From the NCBI GenBank assembly GCA_003013855.2, contig ML058587.1, forward strand, positions 1 to 64,000: a stretch of 64,000 nucleotides of DNA, in the 5' to 3' direction. A model generated the notes under the pieces. The model was not told the DNA's origin. It did no database searches and saw nothing but the letters and a program-made list of their open reading frames with translations. This DNA comes from Liriodendron chinense. Lineage: Eukaryota; Streptophyta; Magnoliopsida; Magnoliales; Magnoliaceae. The position numbers and the translations under genes were made by a program. This document shows, in pieces, positions 29,878 to 41,350 of this stretch. Position 1 is the stretch's first letter; every line of letters starts with the position of its first letter.

Positions 29878-32605
29878 ATGTCTAACAGGTTGAATCCCTT
29901 GCTGCCAAAGCTCATCTCTCAGGAGCAAGGGGCTTTTGTTTCAGGGCGTTCCATGGCGGAAAGCATAGCTCTAGCCCAAGAAGTCTTTAGGGACATGGGT
30001 AAGAAAGTCTGTGGGAGCAACATTGTTGTCAAGCTCGACTTGGAGAAGGCTTATGATTGGGTTCACTGGTCCTTCCTCAAAACCCTCGTCTTCAAATTTG
30101 GCTTCAACGAGAGGTGGGTCTCTTGGGTAGAAAGTTGTTGGGCAAACTGCTGGTTCTCAGTTGTTGTCAACAGGCAAGCTTCAGGCTTCTTCAAGTCTTC
30201 CCGTGGTTTGCAGCAAGGGGACCCCATTTCCCTTAGCTTGTTTATTATTGTGGCGAGACGTTTAGTTGAGGTTTCGGGAAGCTTTTCCTGAATGGTCGGT
30301 GCCAGCCATACCAGCTACGGCGGGGGTGCCCCACCCTCTCACATCTCCTATTTGCTGACGACACCCTGCTCTTCTCCAACGGCAGCCACAACACCATTTG
30401 GGAGGTAAAAAATTCCTGAACAGGTTCCAAGAGGTCTCAGGGCAGAAGATCAACACAAGGAAGAGTGGCTGCTTCACTGATAACAAGATGTCTTCATCCA
30501 GATCTAGAGCCCTTCAGCGTAGGCTAGGGATTCCAATGTCGGTTGGGAGCTTCACATACCTGGGAGTCCCTATATTCCAAGGCAGATCAAAACACATTTA
30601 TTTTTAGTCTTTGGATGACAAAATCAGGGGTAAGGTGGCTGGATGGAAAGAGAGATGCTTGTCCTTAGCGGGTAAGATGACGTTGATCAAGCATGTGATG
30701 AGTGGAATCCCTATTCACACTATGACAACCATTGATGTTTCTGTTTGTGTCTTAAAAGAGTTGGAGCAGTTGATGGCCAATTTCTTCTAAGGGTGGGACC
30801 AAGGGAGGAAGAAGATGCACTGGATAGCCTGGGAAAGAATTGTGTTGCCCAAATCTGAAGGTGGCCTGGGGGTGAAGCGTCTGAGTGAGGTCTTGTGTAG
30901 CTTCAGGATGAAGATGGTCTGGTCGGTCTTCTTTGATAAGGGACAGAGCCTTTGGGTGTCTTTTATGAGGAGAAAATTCCAAGCAGACTTCCCCGACGCT
31001 GTTGAAACCTATCATCGCTATGACAAATCCCCCCTTTGGAAAGGCATTTGCCGTGTGTACCCACTGGTCCGGGCTGAGGTGCGTTGGCTTGTGGGTAGAG
31101 GTGAGTGTGAATTCTAGGAGGAAGATTGGACTGGTCTCGGACCTCTGTTTGCGTGGGTGCCTCACCCCATTTTGGTGGAGCTTCGTCACCTAAGAGTTCA
31201 GGATTGTGTGTCCACAGCAGCTGCAGGTGCGACTATCCCTGCCTCTACCGGTCTACCCCAATTGATCTTGGATCATATCCAAGGTGAGGGGATTTGTATG
31301 TCAGATTATGCAGATAGGTACCTCTGGACGAGGAGCCCCATGGGGCATTTTACAGTCAGTCCAGTGTGGACCATCATCAGGTCGTCCAGCGGCAGACGGT
31401 GGTGGGCCAGGTGGGTTTGGCACCTTGCTGTTCCTCCTAAGATCTTTGTTTTTGCTTGGAAAGTGTTGCACCGTGCAGTCCCTCTTAATGTCAGTGTGCA
31501 ACACAGGGGCGTCCATCTAGCCTCGAAGTGTGAATGCTGTTCTGGTGGCATGGGCACGAGTGCTGAGGATCTTGACCATCTGTTCGTGTCTGGGGAGCTG
31601 GCAAAGGCGGTTTGGAGTCATTTCAGCAATATCTTCGGAATCATGATCGTCGACGGGCAGTCTGCAGTGAGTAGAGCGGAGCAATGGTGGAGAGACGCCA
31701 CATTGGGTGATTGTTTGTCGTCCCTTAGAGGCATCGCCCTGAGTCTTATCTTCTGGGAGATATGGCTTGAAAGGAACGCCTGCCGCTTCAATAACAGTTG
31801 TGGGTGCCCCGGAATAGTCATCCATAGGATCCAGGGGTGGATGAGAGCCCTCTCCCCTCACTTAAGCCCGACAAAGGAAGATAGCTTGAATTCTCAGTTA
31901 GCGTTCCAGATTCTTTGGGTTTCGCTTGCGGCCCCAAAGAGGAAGGATGTGCGTGTCCTGAAATGGATTAGACCTCCTACAGGCTGGGTCAAGGTGAACG
32001 TGGATGGGTCCACTATGAATAACCCTGGTCCGTCGAGTGGTGGTGGCGTGTGTCGCGATGCAGAGGGAGGTTTTGTGTTTGCCTTCTGTTCTAGGTACGG
32101 GCAGGGGTCAAATGTTCGAGCAGAAGTCAAGGCTTTTGAGGAGGGCTTAGCGTTGTGTATCGAGAGAGGCATTTCCAGAATCCAGTTGGAAAGCGACTCT
32201 AAGATTGTTGTAGTCGCCTTATCTGGAGAGCGCCCCTCAAGCTGGGCCTTTTGGTATTGGTGGGCGAGGATTTCTAACCACCTGGACCAGGTTGAGGCGT
32301 CGATCCGCTTTGTGCTGAGGGAGGTGAATGGTGTGGCCGATGGTTTAGTGTGGCTTGGGAGTGAGTCTCAAAGGCATAGGGTGTTTAATTTCGGTTAGGG
32401 ACCTTCCCAACGAAATCCGTGGGAACCTATTCATCGACAAGGTGGGTCTGGGGACTTTGTCAAAAAAATGATGAGCGTCTTGGGTTGGGTTGGGTGTTTT
32501 TGATGCTTATGATAGGCGATCGGCTTCTTCTTTTTGTGATGCCTGGTCACCCGAATGTGTATTCGGCCTTCTGTGAATAAAATTATCCAGTTAAAAAAAA
32601 AAACA
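29878..32605 (+). mobile_element. 5'-truncated L1-type LINE, RT to RNase H
   Basis: It starts inside RT (G-A-F-V-S-G-R, V-V-K-L-D-L-E-K-A-Y-D, Q-Q-G-D-P-I-S). The F-A-D-D active site is present at about 30,352-30,363 in a different frame, so there is a frameshift just before. RT continues to about 30,800 with stops near 30,605 and 30,788. Then comes the zinc-binding domain (W-H-L-A-V-P-P-K ... C-E-C-C) and an intact-looking RNase H (N-V-D-G-S-T, A-E-V-K-A, E-S-D-S-K) in one frame, 31,157-32,398. The 3' end has GAATAAAATT and poly-A. ORF1, the endonuclease and early RT are missing. No clear target duplication was found. Confidence 0.9.
31157..32398 (+). CDS. LINE ORF2 C-terminal part: zinc domain and RNase H
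   Basis: This 413-residue frame is the longest undisturbed stretch of the LINE. Residues 90-150 hold the reverse-transcriptase-associated zinc-binding domain (W-V-W-H-L, C-E-C-C, D-H-L-F). Residues 275-400 hold the RNase H with N-V-D-G-S-T, G-G-G-V-C-R-D, A-E-V-K-A-F-E-E-G, E-S-D-S-K and a final R-E-V-N-G-V-A-D-G-L. The catalytic D-E-D set is present. The first methionine is not the original start; the frame is a fragment of ORF2. Confidence 0.8.
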   Translation: MPHPILVELRHLRVQDCVSTAAAGATIPASTGLPQLILDHIQGEGICMSDYADRYLWTRSPMGHFTVSPVWTIIRSSSGRRWWARWVWHLAVPPKIFVFAWKVLHRAVPLNVSVQHRGVHLASKCECCSGGMGTSAEDLDHLFVSGELAKAVWSHFSNIFGIMIVDGQSAVSRAEQWWRDATLGDCLSSLRGIALSLIFWEIWLERNACRFNNSCGCPGIVIHRIQGWMRALSPHLSPTKEDSLNSQLAFQILWVSLAAPKRKDVRVLKWIRPPTGWVKVNVDGSTMNNPGPSSGGGVCRDAEGGFVFAFCSRYGQGSNVRAEVKAFEEGLALCIERGISRIQLESDSKIVVVALSGERPSSWAFWYWWARISNHLDQVEASIRFVLREVNGVADGLVWLGSESQRHRVFNFG

Positions 32606-33030
32606 TCATTTCTATTTCCAATTAAAAAAAAAATCTTTCATCTACTACAATTCCCTTACAATAAACTCAAACCAAGGGAAATAAAAAGTAACTATACAAA
32701 AACGAACTCCTAGAACTTCATTTCACTTGCTCTTTTGACTTGATCCTGATCATCTTGAAATTTTAAATCCCAACAAGGGTTAGTTGCAAAGTCGAGAGAG
32801 GTAAAGTAAAAAAAAAAAAAAAAGATTTTCTAAGATATGATACTTCAAAGTAATAACTTACGATTAAAACAATTGCACAAAATATTAATGTCTAATTAAG
32901 GCAATTTTCCAAATAAAGCTGGTTTCCAAATAAGACAATTTTTGTGAGATTAGTACTAAAACTAAAATGATCCATATTAACCATTTAGAAACATAAGAGT
33001 GCACCAGGATACATATAAATTACAATGCGG
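32606..33030. other. AT-rich spacer, no gene seen
   Basis: It contains several poly-A runs (32,624-32,633 and 32,807-32,824) and nothing recognisable. Confidence 0.5.
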
Positions 33031-33039
33031 TACCAGGTG

Positions 33040-33290
33040 AGCTTTAGGAACTTTAACCTAGGGACCAAGCCCGATATATTTGCTTTAGGGACTTCAACCC
33101 AGGGACCAACCCCAATATATTCACTTAAGGACTTGCACCCAGTGGCTAGCCTTATGTGTTAGATTTAGGAACTTCCACCTAGGGTCTGGCCTGATGTATT
33201 AACTTTAGGGACTTTAACCCAGGGATTAGTCTGATGTGTTATCTTTAGGGACATTCACTCAGGGATTGGCTCGATGGAACCCGACCATTG
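33040..33290. repeat. About 47-bp tandem repeat, five to six units
   Basis: Units share CTTTAGGGACTT, then CACCCAGGGAC or TAACCCAGGGATT, then a GATGTATT/GATATATT end. Units are clearly diverged. The function is unknown. Confidence 0.8.
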
Positions 33291-33299
33291 GGGACCCAC

Positions 33300-34536
33300 A
33301 CGTGTGACAGTACGACCACACGTGCAAGCCCTTAGGTTGATTGTACGGATAGCCCCTTAATCCCTTGATTTTCCCTTGCTTCCACCATCAAAACCCCTTA
33401 ATTCCCCATCCCTAATCCTTGATTCCCCATTCCTAACCCTACCCTACCCTAAAACCTATATCCTAAATTTCTAAAAACCCTAATCCCAAAATTCTCAATT
33501 CTCATGAACTCTAATTTTTCAAATTTTAGATTTTCCCATTCCTAACTCTAATAAATTCCAATGTTAATATAATGTTTAGAAGAAGAAAAGATACCCTTAA
33601 AGATCTTAGGGGTAGTTTAATCATAGATAAGGCGGAAATATGCAATGTCTAGTATAGGTATCTTGGGGCATGAGTTGATATCTATATAAGGCTGTCTCAT
33701 TGGGCCTATTATGATTCTCAGCTATAGCCTTGAAGTAGGAGAGAGTAAGGTTGTTTCTCGCTGCCCTTTGGGCGCATTTGCTATGGTTATTGATTTTGAT
33801 CTTCCCCCTCATTTTTCTGGTTATCGCTTGCTCCCATCTATTTCCCATTCTAGTATCTCCCCTTTGTCAATGATTCTAGTTCAAATGGTGCTCCGCTCCA
33901 CTAGTAATTGGGAGATAGTGTAGTGAGTAGTTAAATCTCTGCAGCTCTCTTGACATTCGTTGGGTGTCTTGGTTTGACATAGGGGCGTGCTTGCGTTATT
34001 AGCGAAGTTTTCTTTGCTTAGATTGATCCGTTGGGAGCCATCAGTTGTGATAGAGCTCGTCTTGGTGTTTTTGCTAGTGTGTTCTTGGCTCTAAGTCGGC
34101 TGGGTTTTTTTTCCATGCATGTGGCATTGCTAACATTCACTACTCCTCACAAGCCAATCCATCCCATGTTAAGCACTTTTATAGCTAGGATGAAAATCCT
34201 TGGCGAGAGCAGTTCACCCAAGTCAAAAATTGGGGTTGGTTGTATTGTTGACATTCACCACTTCTTATAAACCAATCTATTCCCTTATTAAGAACTTCTA
34301 CTAGGAAGAAAATCCCTAGCGAGAGCGGTTCCCCTTTACAGAGCCCTCTATCTAGCTTAAAAACAAAAAAAATGCTACTTTTAACATGATTAAAAACTAA
34401 GTATCCCAACATCTTTCCAACAAACTAACCCATTGTGCCCAAAAGCCAAACCTCTGAAGAACCTAGGGTATGAATCCCCATTTCATTTGTCATACGCCTA
34501 GGTTATTGCTCCCAAAGGATCTCTGGATCTTTCCAC

Positions 34537-34540
<4 letters not shown>
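33300..34540. other. Unclassified sequence with a duplicated segment
   Basis: No gene recognised. A CCCTA-rich stretch at 33,370-33,490 includes ACCCTACCCTAAAACC, telomere-like only in a loose sense. A segment is duplicated in tandem: about 34,131-34,220 and 34,250-34,335 (ACATTCAC...CCAATC...GGCGAGAGCRGTT / CTAGCGAGAGCGGTT). Confidence 0.45.

Positions 34541-34584
<44 letters not shown>
34541..34584. repeat. (GA)n microsatellite
   Basis: About 21 uninterrupted GA units; likely polymorphic in length. Confidence 0.95.
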
Positions 34585-34587
<3 letters not shown>

Positions 34588-34827
34588 GCAGGTTGCTCAA
34601 TGAATGTTGTCCCCAATAATGCCCCAACAAGAAGTAAAAAAGCTACCCAAGCACCTGCTTAGACTTGTCACACTTTCTCTCAGGATGGTAAAGGTTGCCT
34701 CTCTCACTTCCTCCTTTTCTAGGCAGGTGCATGTGTTCATCCCTGTCTTGCTTTGACATAATTCTAGGGATTTAATCATGAAGTCTCCCTAACAAGATAC
34801 TCCTTTTCGATGTATATAAAGAGCTAT

Positions 34828-35807
34828 TGACGTAGGATGCCCTAATCATGATGCATGCTCATGAACACATATAATCGAGCAGAAATAAAAGATGATAATA
34901 ATATAAAAATTTAACATCAATCATCATAAACTAAGAAAATCACAAAGAGGCGTGCAATGGAGCCGGCCATCATCACAACCACGAAGTGAAAAGCTCAAGT
35001 ATTGCATAGGTTGGATCTGGCGAGGAATGGAACCTCCCAATCTTGCATGGTTATAACCTAAATGTCCAATGAGAATTACTAGTTCGGGAGATCAAAGGAT
35101 TTCCTCAGATTAGGGATATTAAAATTTAAGAATTTGGAATTTTAGATTAATTCTCAGATTTAAGATTCAAAGATTAGAAATAATGAAAGTAGAGAAAGAA
35201 TGAAGAATAAGCTTACCTTAGAAGAATGTTGGAAGGACATAAGAAGAAGAAGAGAGAAGAAGAGGATTGGAGAAGAAGAGATGAAGATCCACAAGAGAGA
35301 GAGGAAGGAGGCACCGAAAGGTTTTTTTCTTCATTAATTAATAGCTAACCACAAGTTTAGGGCTTAATTTCCTTAAATGAGCACTAAAAGACACCCAAAA
35401 GACTAAAATACCCTCAATACTTTAAGTTAAAATAAACTAAAAAAATAATTTACGCAATGGTCGGGTGCCAGGTGGAAGTAAAAAACGTCCAGCGAGTAAA
35501 CTAACAGATTAAATTGATTTCGGGCACCCAGTGACACTTGGTCGGGCGCCCGACGATCCAGAAATATCGAGATTGCTGACGGCGCAGAAGCATCGGGAAA
35601 GTTGTGGGAATTTGAAATTTTTACTTTTTTGCCGACTTTTCTTGTTCCTCTTACAGATGTCTTCCTATGGTGGGGTCTTCTCAAATGTCCCAAACCACAT
35701 GTGTAAGGTCTTCAATGCTCCTTCAATGGCCACCAAGCCACAATGAAGATGCTTGTGGCGTGCGCTTTCTTCGTTGATAAACTTTGAAGGGTCTTGTGTC
35801 CTCATCA
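34828..35807 (-). mobile_element. 3' LTR of the gypsy gag-protease element
   Basis: The minus strand starts TGATGAGGACACAAG and ends CCTACGTCA, so it has TG...CA ends. It is 980 bp and closely matches 40,087-40,649 plus 45,860-46,277. It contains GA-rich tracts and GC palindromes of the CGGGCGCCCGA type near 35,520-35,565. Confidence 0.85.
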
Positions 35808-35939
35808 GCTATATTACATTTTCGCCTTAATTTCAACTTCAACCTGAGTTTTTAAGGAGACTTCTAATTTCATCTTGATGTGATTAGTTGATGTTCGATA
35901 ATGTCATTTCATAAGCAAATCATTAAGATGCAAGTGTAT
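35808..35939 (-). other. Internal 3' end next to the LTR, duplicated at 46,278-46,405
   Basis: These 130 bp between the broken pol frame and the 3' LTR are repeated almost exactly beyond the other end of the element, outside its 5' LTR. Being internal sequence, this copy does not belong there in a simple single insertion. Confidence 0.7.
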
Positions 35940-36333
35940 TCCTTCAAAATTGATGTTACCTGATGGGGTAACTCTGATGTAACCTCGGGTGTAATCTCTC
36001 TTACCACAAGGGCATATATCATGGTATCCTCCTTAGTCTCTTTCTCAAACTCTCTCGCATTGATTATATGAAGAGACTTAGGGCCTGTTTGTTAACACTG
36101 AAAATTTTATTTTAGTGCGGAATTTAAAAACGTTCCGCAGTTATTGTTGTTTGTTAACACCAAACATGGAAAGCACTTCGTGATTTTTTGTCAAATTTTT
36201 TTGGCAACGGAGGTCTAGCTTAATGGTAAATCCAGAATGCACTCCACGACTCTTTTAAAAAAATCCAAAATTACCCATCGCAGCGAGAGAGATTTTCTCC
36301 TTTGCGTAATACATAACCCAATTTTAACGTGAA

Positions 36334-36770
36334 GCACTTCTTTGAGTCCACCATGATTTATGTTTTAGATCCACACTGTCCATCAATTTTCTATTTATTC
36401 TAGAGCATGATTCTAAAAAAATGAGCCATGTTGAATGCTCAGGTTAATCCCACCACAAGAAGCAGTGGGAATAGAACGATTACCATTAAAACCTTTCTGG
36501 GGTCCACTGTAAAGTTCATTTGCCATCACAAAAATCGGGATGAAGGGAAAACAGAAAAATCAGCTTGAGCAGAGCCTTCTGTGGCCCTAAGAAGTTTTCA
36601 ATGGTAGGCACCCAATTTCCACTATTTCTTATAGTGTGACCTACTTGAGCCTTAGATATGCCTTATTTTTTGTTTCCTAAAATGATATGGAAAATTTGAT
36701 GGATGGTATGGATAAAACACATACATCATGGTAGGCCCCATAGAGCCCTTTGACACTACCCTCGTTAACA
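36334..36770. mobile_element. MITE copy inside the Harbinger element (a)
   Basis: Arms CCACCATGATTTATGTTTTA (left) and AACACATACATCATGGTAGG (right) are inverted to one another. Internal blocks (GTGACCTACTTGAGC, AGAAGTTTTCAATGG) match the family seen at 23,151-23,682. The ends are eroded. Confidence 0.6.
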
Positions 36771-36849
36771 CCACCATGCGCCATTAACTAGATTCGGGTT
36801 ATTGCTCAATCTTAGCCAGATTTGGGACACCTATAGCTACTGCAGTGTG

Positions 36850-37340
36850 AGCAGTGAGATTCCTACTGAAGTCACGTCATCAATTTTTGTGGGCCTCACC
36901 GTGATGTGTTGTATCCACACCTTCAATCTATTTTGAGAGATCATTTTAGGGCACGAGAGAAAGAATGAGGCAGATTTAAAGCTCAAGTGGATCCCACCAC
37001 AGAAAACAGTGGGGACAATGACTCTCACCATTAAAATCTTCTTAGGTCCCGCCATATGTTTTTTTGAGATCTAACCTGTTCATAAGTTAACACAGACATG
37101 GAAGAAGAGAAAACACATATACCAGCTTGATCAAAAACTTCTATGGCTCTTAAGAAGTTTTCAATGGTAGGGTTCAATCCCCACTATTTTCTATGGTGGG
37201 GTCCACTTGAGCTTTAGATCTCACTCGTTCTTTGGCTCATGCTCTAAAATGATCTCTGTGAATGGATGAACGATGTGGATATAACACATAAATCATGATG
37301 GGGCCCACAGAACTGCTGACGTCACTTCATTAGCAAATCT
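36850..37340. mobile_element. MITE copy inside the Harbinger element (b)
   Basis: The left arm GAAGTCACGTCATCA...GTGGGCCTCACCGTGATG is mirrored by CATGATGGGGCCCACAG...TGACGTCACTTC at the right. The inverted ends extend outward to about 36,850 and 37,340. Non-coding. Confidence 0.65.
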
Positions 37341-37360
37341 TGCTACTCAGGTGTTACTAG

Positions 37361-37915
37361 CGGGAGTGGATTAGGTGAGACCCTGGATCCACTGAGGTGG
37401 GTGGGACCCCTAACCATGGGGCTTATAGTGATGCATGTTCCTTAAATCCACACCGTCCAACCATTTTGAAAGCTCATTTTAGGGTATGATCCCATAAATG
37501 AAGCTGGCTTAAATCTTAGGTGGACCACACAACAGGAAACCATTGTGATTGAATCATCACCATTAAAAACTTCATGGACTCCACCAGAATGTTTATTTTC
37601 CATTCAACATGTTGATAAGGTCACAAAAACTTAGATGAAGAGACCACACAAATATCATCTTAATCCAAATCCCAGATGAACCATAGTACATGTGATTGAC
37701 CATTAATGGGCCATGAAAGTTGTGGGCCAAATGAGATTTGGATCATCCTCATTTTTGGGGTCATTCCCTAAAATGGTTTGGAAAAAATGGATGGACGGCG
37801 TGGATAAAACACATATTATGATGGGGGCCACACAACACTGTCCAATAGCTGGGCTTACTGGCATAGTCAATACACAATTTGGATACACCGAGGTGGGTGG
37901 GGGCAAATGTGTCCA
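37361..37915. mobile_element. MITE copy inside the Harbinger element (c), chimeric arms
   Basis: The left end GGATTAGGTGAGACCCTGGA is the same type as the MITE at 19,884. The right side (GGATGGACGGCGTGGATAAA...ATTATGATGGGGGCC, then ATACACCGAGGTGGGTGGGG) combines blocks of two subfamilies, suggesting recombination between copies. Confidence 0.55.
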
Positions 37916-38060
37916 CATTAACATATTTTAAACATTTAAGACCTTAGTTAACAAACAGGTTACTCTAGATTCAATACTAATCTTCTGTCTTCAGATTCAG
38001 ACTTCAGATTCAGATTTCGAGTTCAGACTTCGGACTTCAGATTTAACAAACAGGCCCTTA

Positions 38061-39795
38061 GGTTTGGATTTCCTCACTTCCTTGGGCTCACTCACCTTCT
38101 CACCATTCTTTTTCCCTGATGTGTCCTCTAGTGGTATAGAATTAAGTTTGATCTTTTTACCATTATGCATGAAGGTACAACATTTGAACGGTCAAAGATT
38201 GTGACATCATTGTCGAATAGCCACAGTCTACCTAGGATAATATGTCCAACATCCATAGGTATCACATCGCACCACAGGGACTCCTTGTATGACCTGAACT
38301 CTATGGGAACAAAGCATTGATGGGTGACAGGAAGGGAGGTCTTGTCAACCCAAGAGACTTTGTATGGGTCAGGATGAGGTGTAGATTTTAATTTCAACTG
38401 GTCCAAGGTGTTAGTGGAAATCACATTTTGACAACTTCCACTATCCACTAACACCCTGCAAATTTTTTCTCCACACTTGGTGAGAGTGTAGAAGATAGTG
38501 TTTCAACGCCAATCGACACTGATCCTAGATTGAGATAGCACACTGCCTGACTACTGCAAGCGTTGCCTCATCGCCCACTTCGTCTTCATCAGTAAGGCCT
38601 CCTTCAGGATGATATTCTTCTACTTCATAATCACCCTGGTCATCTACACCCTCGTGGGACACACCTATAATTAAGGCTTTTCCACGGTTCTTCGTGGGAT
38701 ATTGATTGGACATGTGACTAATATTCTCACACGCATAGCACCTCACTTGACTACCCCACTAGGGCCGGCACCAAGGACACATTTGCCCTTATCATCATTG
38801 GGCCTAGGCGGAATAGTCGCCTGTGCCCTGGGTTGACTACCAACGTTACGTCTAGCTCCTTGGGATCCAGATTTAGCATTAGAGTCTCGGGACTCAAAGC
38901 GTCGAATAACAGGAGCCCTCAAATATTGTTCTAACTCCTGTACAACTTGGTAGACTTCATCCAAGTCTGTTATGGGTCTAGTCAGGAGCTTATGCTGAAG
39001 ATCCATTCGAAGGCCCATCTTGAAACACGAAAGCATTACTAGAGGGTCCTCTTGGATGTCACATCGCATCATATACTCCTCGAACTTAGCAATGTAATTA
39101 GTGACAGACATTGACCCTTGGTGCAAAGACTACCATTGGTCAAGGAGCTTCTGTCGGTATGAGAGAGGGATATACTTCTCCTTCAATCTTTCCTTCATCT
39201 CATTCCAATGTGTGACAAGGGCTCTTCCAACTCTATCAATCCTATGCTCGGTGTTAGTCCAAAATAATTTGGCTTAGCCCACAAGCTTCATCTTAGGAAA
39301 CCGCACCTGTCGATCGTTTCACATGCCATACCACTCAAATTAGTGATCCATGTCAATTAACCAATAAGGGAATGCCTTGGGATCCAGACGCCCATCAAAA
39401 CTTGGGGCTTCGACCCTCACATTTTTCATTGCACGCTTATCTGGATCGTAGCGATCTTGATGATCATTTATAGCTTGTGCCTTTCACACAACACCACAAC
39501 CGGTTCCACGATCACGACCACCGTTACCCTCACGTGTGGGGGTATGTTCTTCGACAATCCCTCCTACTTGAAATTGTGCATCCTCCCCAACAGCGGGGTT
39601 CTCCCTTTAGGATGTTTCTAATCGCTCTACCCTATTTATGGTGGTGGTGATTTGGTTGTTCAAACGGGTGAAATCATTCTTTTGACTTGTTTCTAGGGCG
39701 GTTATCTTTTGCATCAATTGAGCAAGTTGCTTAGATAACTGCTCGTTGTTCATGACTGGTTGAAGTCCAAAACCTCTACCACGTCTCGTGGGCAT
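38061..39795 (-). pseudogene. Gypsy gag and protease, broken
   Basis: Gag starts M-P-T-R-R-G-R-G-F-G at 39,795 and includes an L-E-T-S coiled-coil-like segment, the E-A-P-S-F-D-G-R and Y-R-Q-K-L-L-D blocks and a long frame from 39,126 to 38,743 (F-E-E-Y-M-M-R-C ... L-T-R-P-I-T-D-L). The zinc knuckle (M-R-C-Y-A-C-E-N-I-S-H, 38,746) is degenerate. The protease has L-V-D-S-G-S-C-Q-N-V-I (38,454-38,420), with the active aspartate. Several stops and shifts, for example at 39,606, 39,125 and 38,742. Downstream of the Harbinger insert the frame continues (36,077 to about 35,940) into the very start of pol, then ends. Confidence 0.82.
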
Positions 39796-40070
39796 GCAAA
39801 CAAAGACTTGAACTAAGTCCTACCCAATCTTGCCCTATGATTTTACGACTCACAAGATGAATGCGATGAATCTAAGCTATGATGAACTGACAATTACTGA
39901 ATTGTAAACAGAAGACGATTCAAATTTGAAAAATTTTCAAATTAGGAAACTTTTTAAAATTGAAAAGTTTCTAAAATCGGAAACTTTCTAAATCTGGAAT
40001 TTTCTAAAACAGACCTAGAATTAAACCCTAGTTTGATAACTCAATCTAAACATAACCATGCAAAATCTAA

Positions 40071-40082
40071 TCTCTAATACCA
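40071..40082 (-). promoter_or_regulatory. Primer binding site of the gypsy element
   Basis: The minus strand reads TGGTATTAGAGA directly downstream of the 5' LTR end (CCTACGTCA, AATT). It is a slightly decayed initiator-Met-type site (TGGTATCAGAGC). Confidence 0.7.
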
Positions 40083-40649
40083 AATTTGACGTAGGATGCC
40101 CTAATCATGATGCATGCTCATGAACACATATAATCCAGCAGAAATAAAAGACGATAATAATCTAAAAATTCAACATCAACCATCATAACTAAGAAAATCA
40201 TAAAGAGGCATGCAATGGAGTGGGCCATCATCACAATCACAAAGTGAAAAGCTCAAGTATTGCATAGGTTAGATCCGGCGAGGAATGAAACCTCCCGATC
40301 TTGCATGGTTATAACCTAAATGTCCAATGAGAATCACTAGTCCAATAGATCACAGGATTTTCCTCGGATTAGGGATTTGAAAATTTGAGAAATTGGAGTT
40401 TTGGATCAATTCTTAGATTTAAGATTCAAAGATTGGAAATAATGAAATTAGAAAAAGAATGAAAAATAAGCTTACCTTAGAATAATGTTGGAGGGACATA
40501 AGATGAAGAAGAGAGAAGAAGAGGATTGGAGAAGAAGAGATGAAGATCCACAAGAGAGAGAGAAAGGAGGCACCAAAAGGTTTTTTCTTCATTAATTAAT
40601 AGTTAACCATGAGTTTAGAGCTTAATTCCCTTAAATAAGCACTAAAAGA

Positions 40650-41278
40650 TGTTGCGCAGCATGCCAACAACGTCGGTGAACCGAGATCCAATCTCCGGTC
40701 TCACCCACAAACGATAAACAGGAAGTAATAATAACTAGAAAAAAGGAATCACACAAACCAACAATCCACAAGACAGAGATTTACGTGGAAAAACCCCAAC
40801 AAGGGTAAAAAACCACGGGTGCAAACTTCACTATGAAGAAAAACGAAGTTATAAGCAATACATTTACCTTCTCCTATACTCCCATGCACAGAGATGGCCC
40901 TTTTGCTAATCCTCTCGCCTTTTTCTCACCTTGGACGTATAGAAGCCATAATCCCCTCATCTAATCCTAGTTTACACCCCTTTATATAGTAAACCCCGCA
41001 ATTAGAACACAAAATAGGAAACCCGCGTTTTAACTCTGCGGCCGGTCGGGCGCCTGGCCAATACAAAATATGTCCGGTGTGAAAATAACAGGAAACATAC
41101 CAATATCGGGCGCCCAGTCACTTTGACCGCCGGGCGCCTGACCATTTACAAAATGGTCCAGAAACTAATGGGCAAAACAGTCTGAATTTCGGGCGCCGGT
41201 CCACAGACCGTCCGGGCGCCCGACCATGCTCAGATGTGAGCATTCTCCACATGCCACGTGTAGTCTCCACACTCAACA
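40650..41278 (-). mobile_element. 3' LTR of the copia element
   Basis: 629 bp, TGTTGAGTG... to ...TGCGCAACA on the minus strand. It is about 36 bp longer than the 5' LTR because of a segment near 41,055-41,100 that differs between them. It has GC palindromes of the CGGGCGCC type (41,045-41,230). Confidence 0.9.
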
Positions 41279-41289
41279 ATCTCCCACTT
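41279..41289 (-). promoter_or_regulatory. Polypurine tract of the copia element
   Basis: The minus strand reads AAGTGGGAGAT immediately before the LTR start TGTTGAGTG, the usual copia arrangement. Confidence 0.85.
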
Positions 41290-41350
41290 GGAGACACATC
41301 ACCACATGATCCTTCATCTTCTACATCCGGAGTGCACCACCTCCCAGTCT

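Larger units (their letters stand above)
36081..38057. mobile_element. PIF/Harbinger-type element inserted in the gypsy frame
   Basis: The ends are GGGCCTGTTTGTTAA and its inverse, each flanked by TTA (36,078-36,080 and 38,058-38,060), the PIF/Harbinger signature. It is 1,977 bp with no transposase; the interior is made of three Mutator-type MITE copies. Removing it together with one TTA makes the gypsy gag-protease frame continuous (K-S-K-P-K then S-L-H-I-I-N), which confirms the insertion point. Confidence 0.88.

Noticed and set aside
30752..31189. Minus-strand frame of 145 residues
   Set aside because: It is the shadow of the LINE ORF2 on the plus strand, which has clear RT and zinc-domain motifs.
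33370..33490. Telomere-like CCCTA repeats
   Set aside because: Only irregular CCCTA words with no TTTAGGG-type array; composition, not a telomeric tract.
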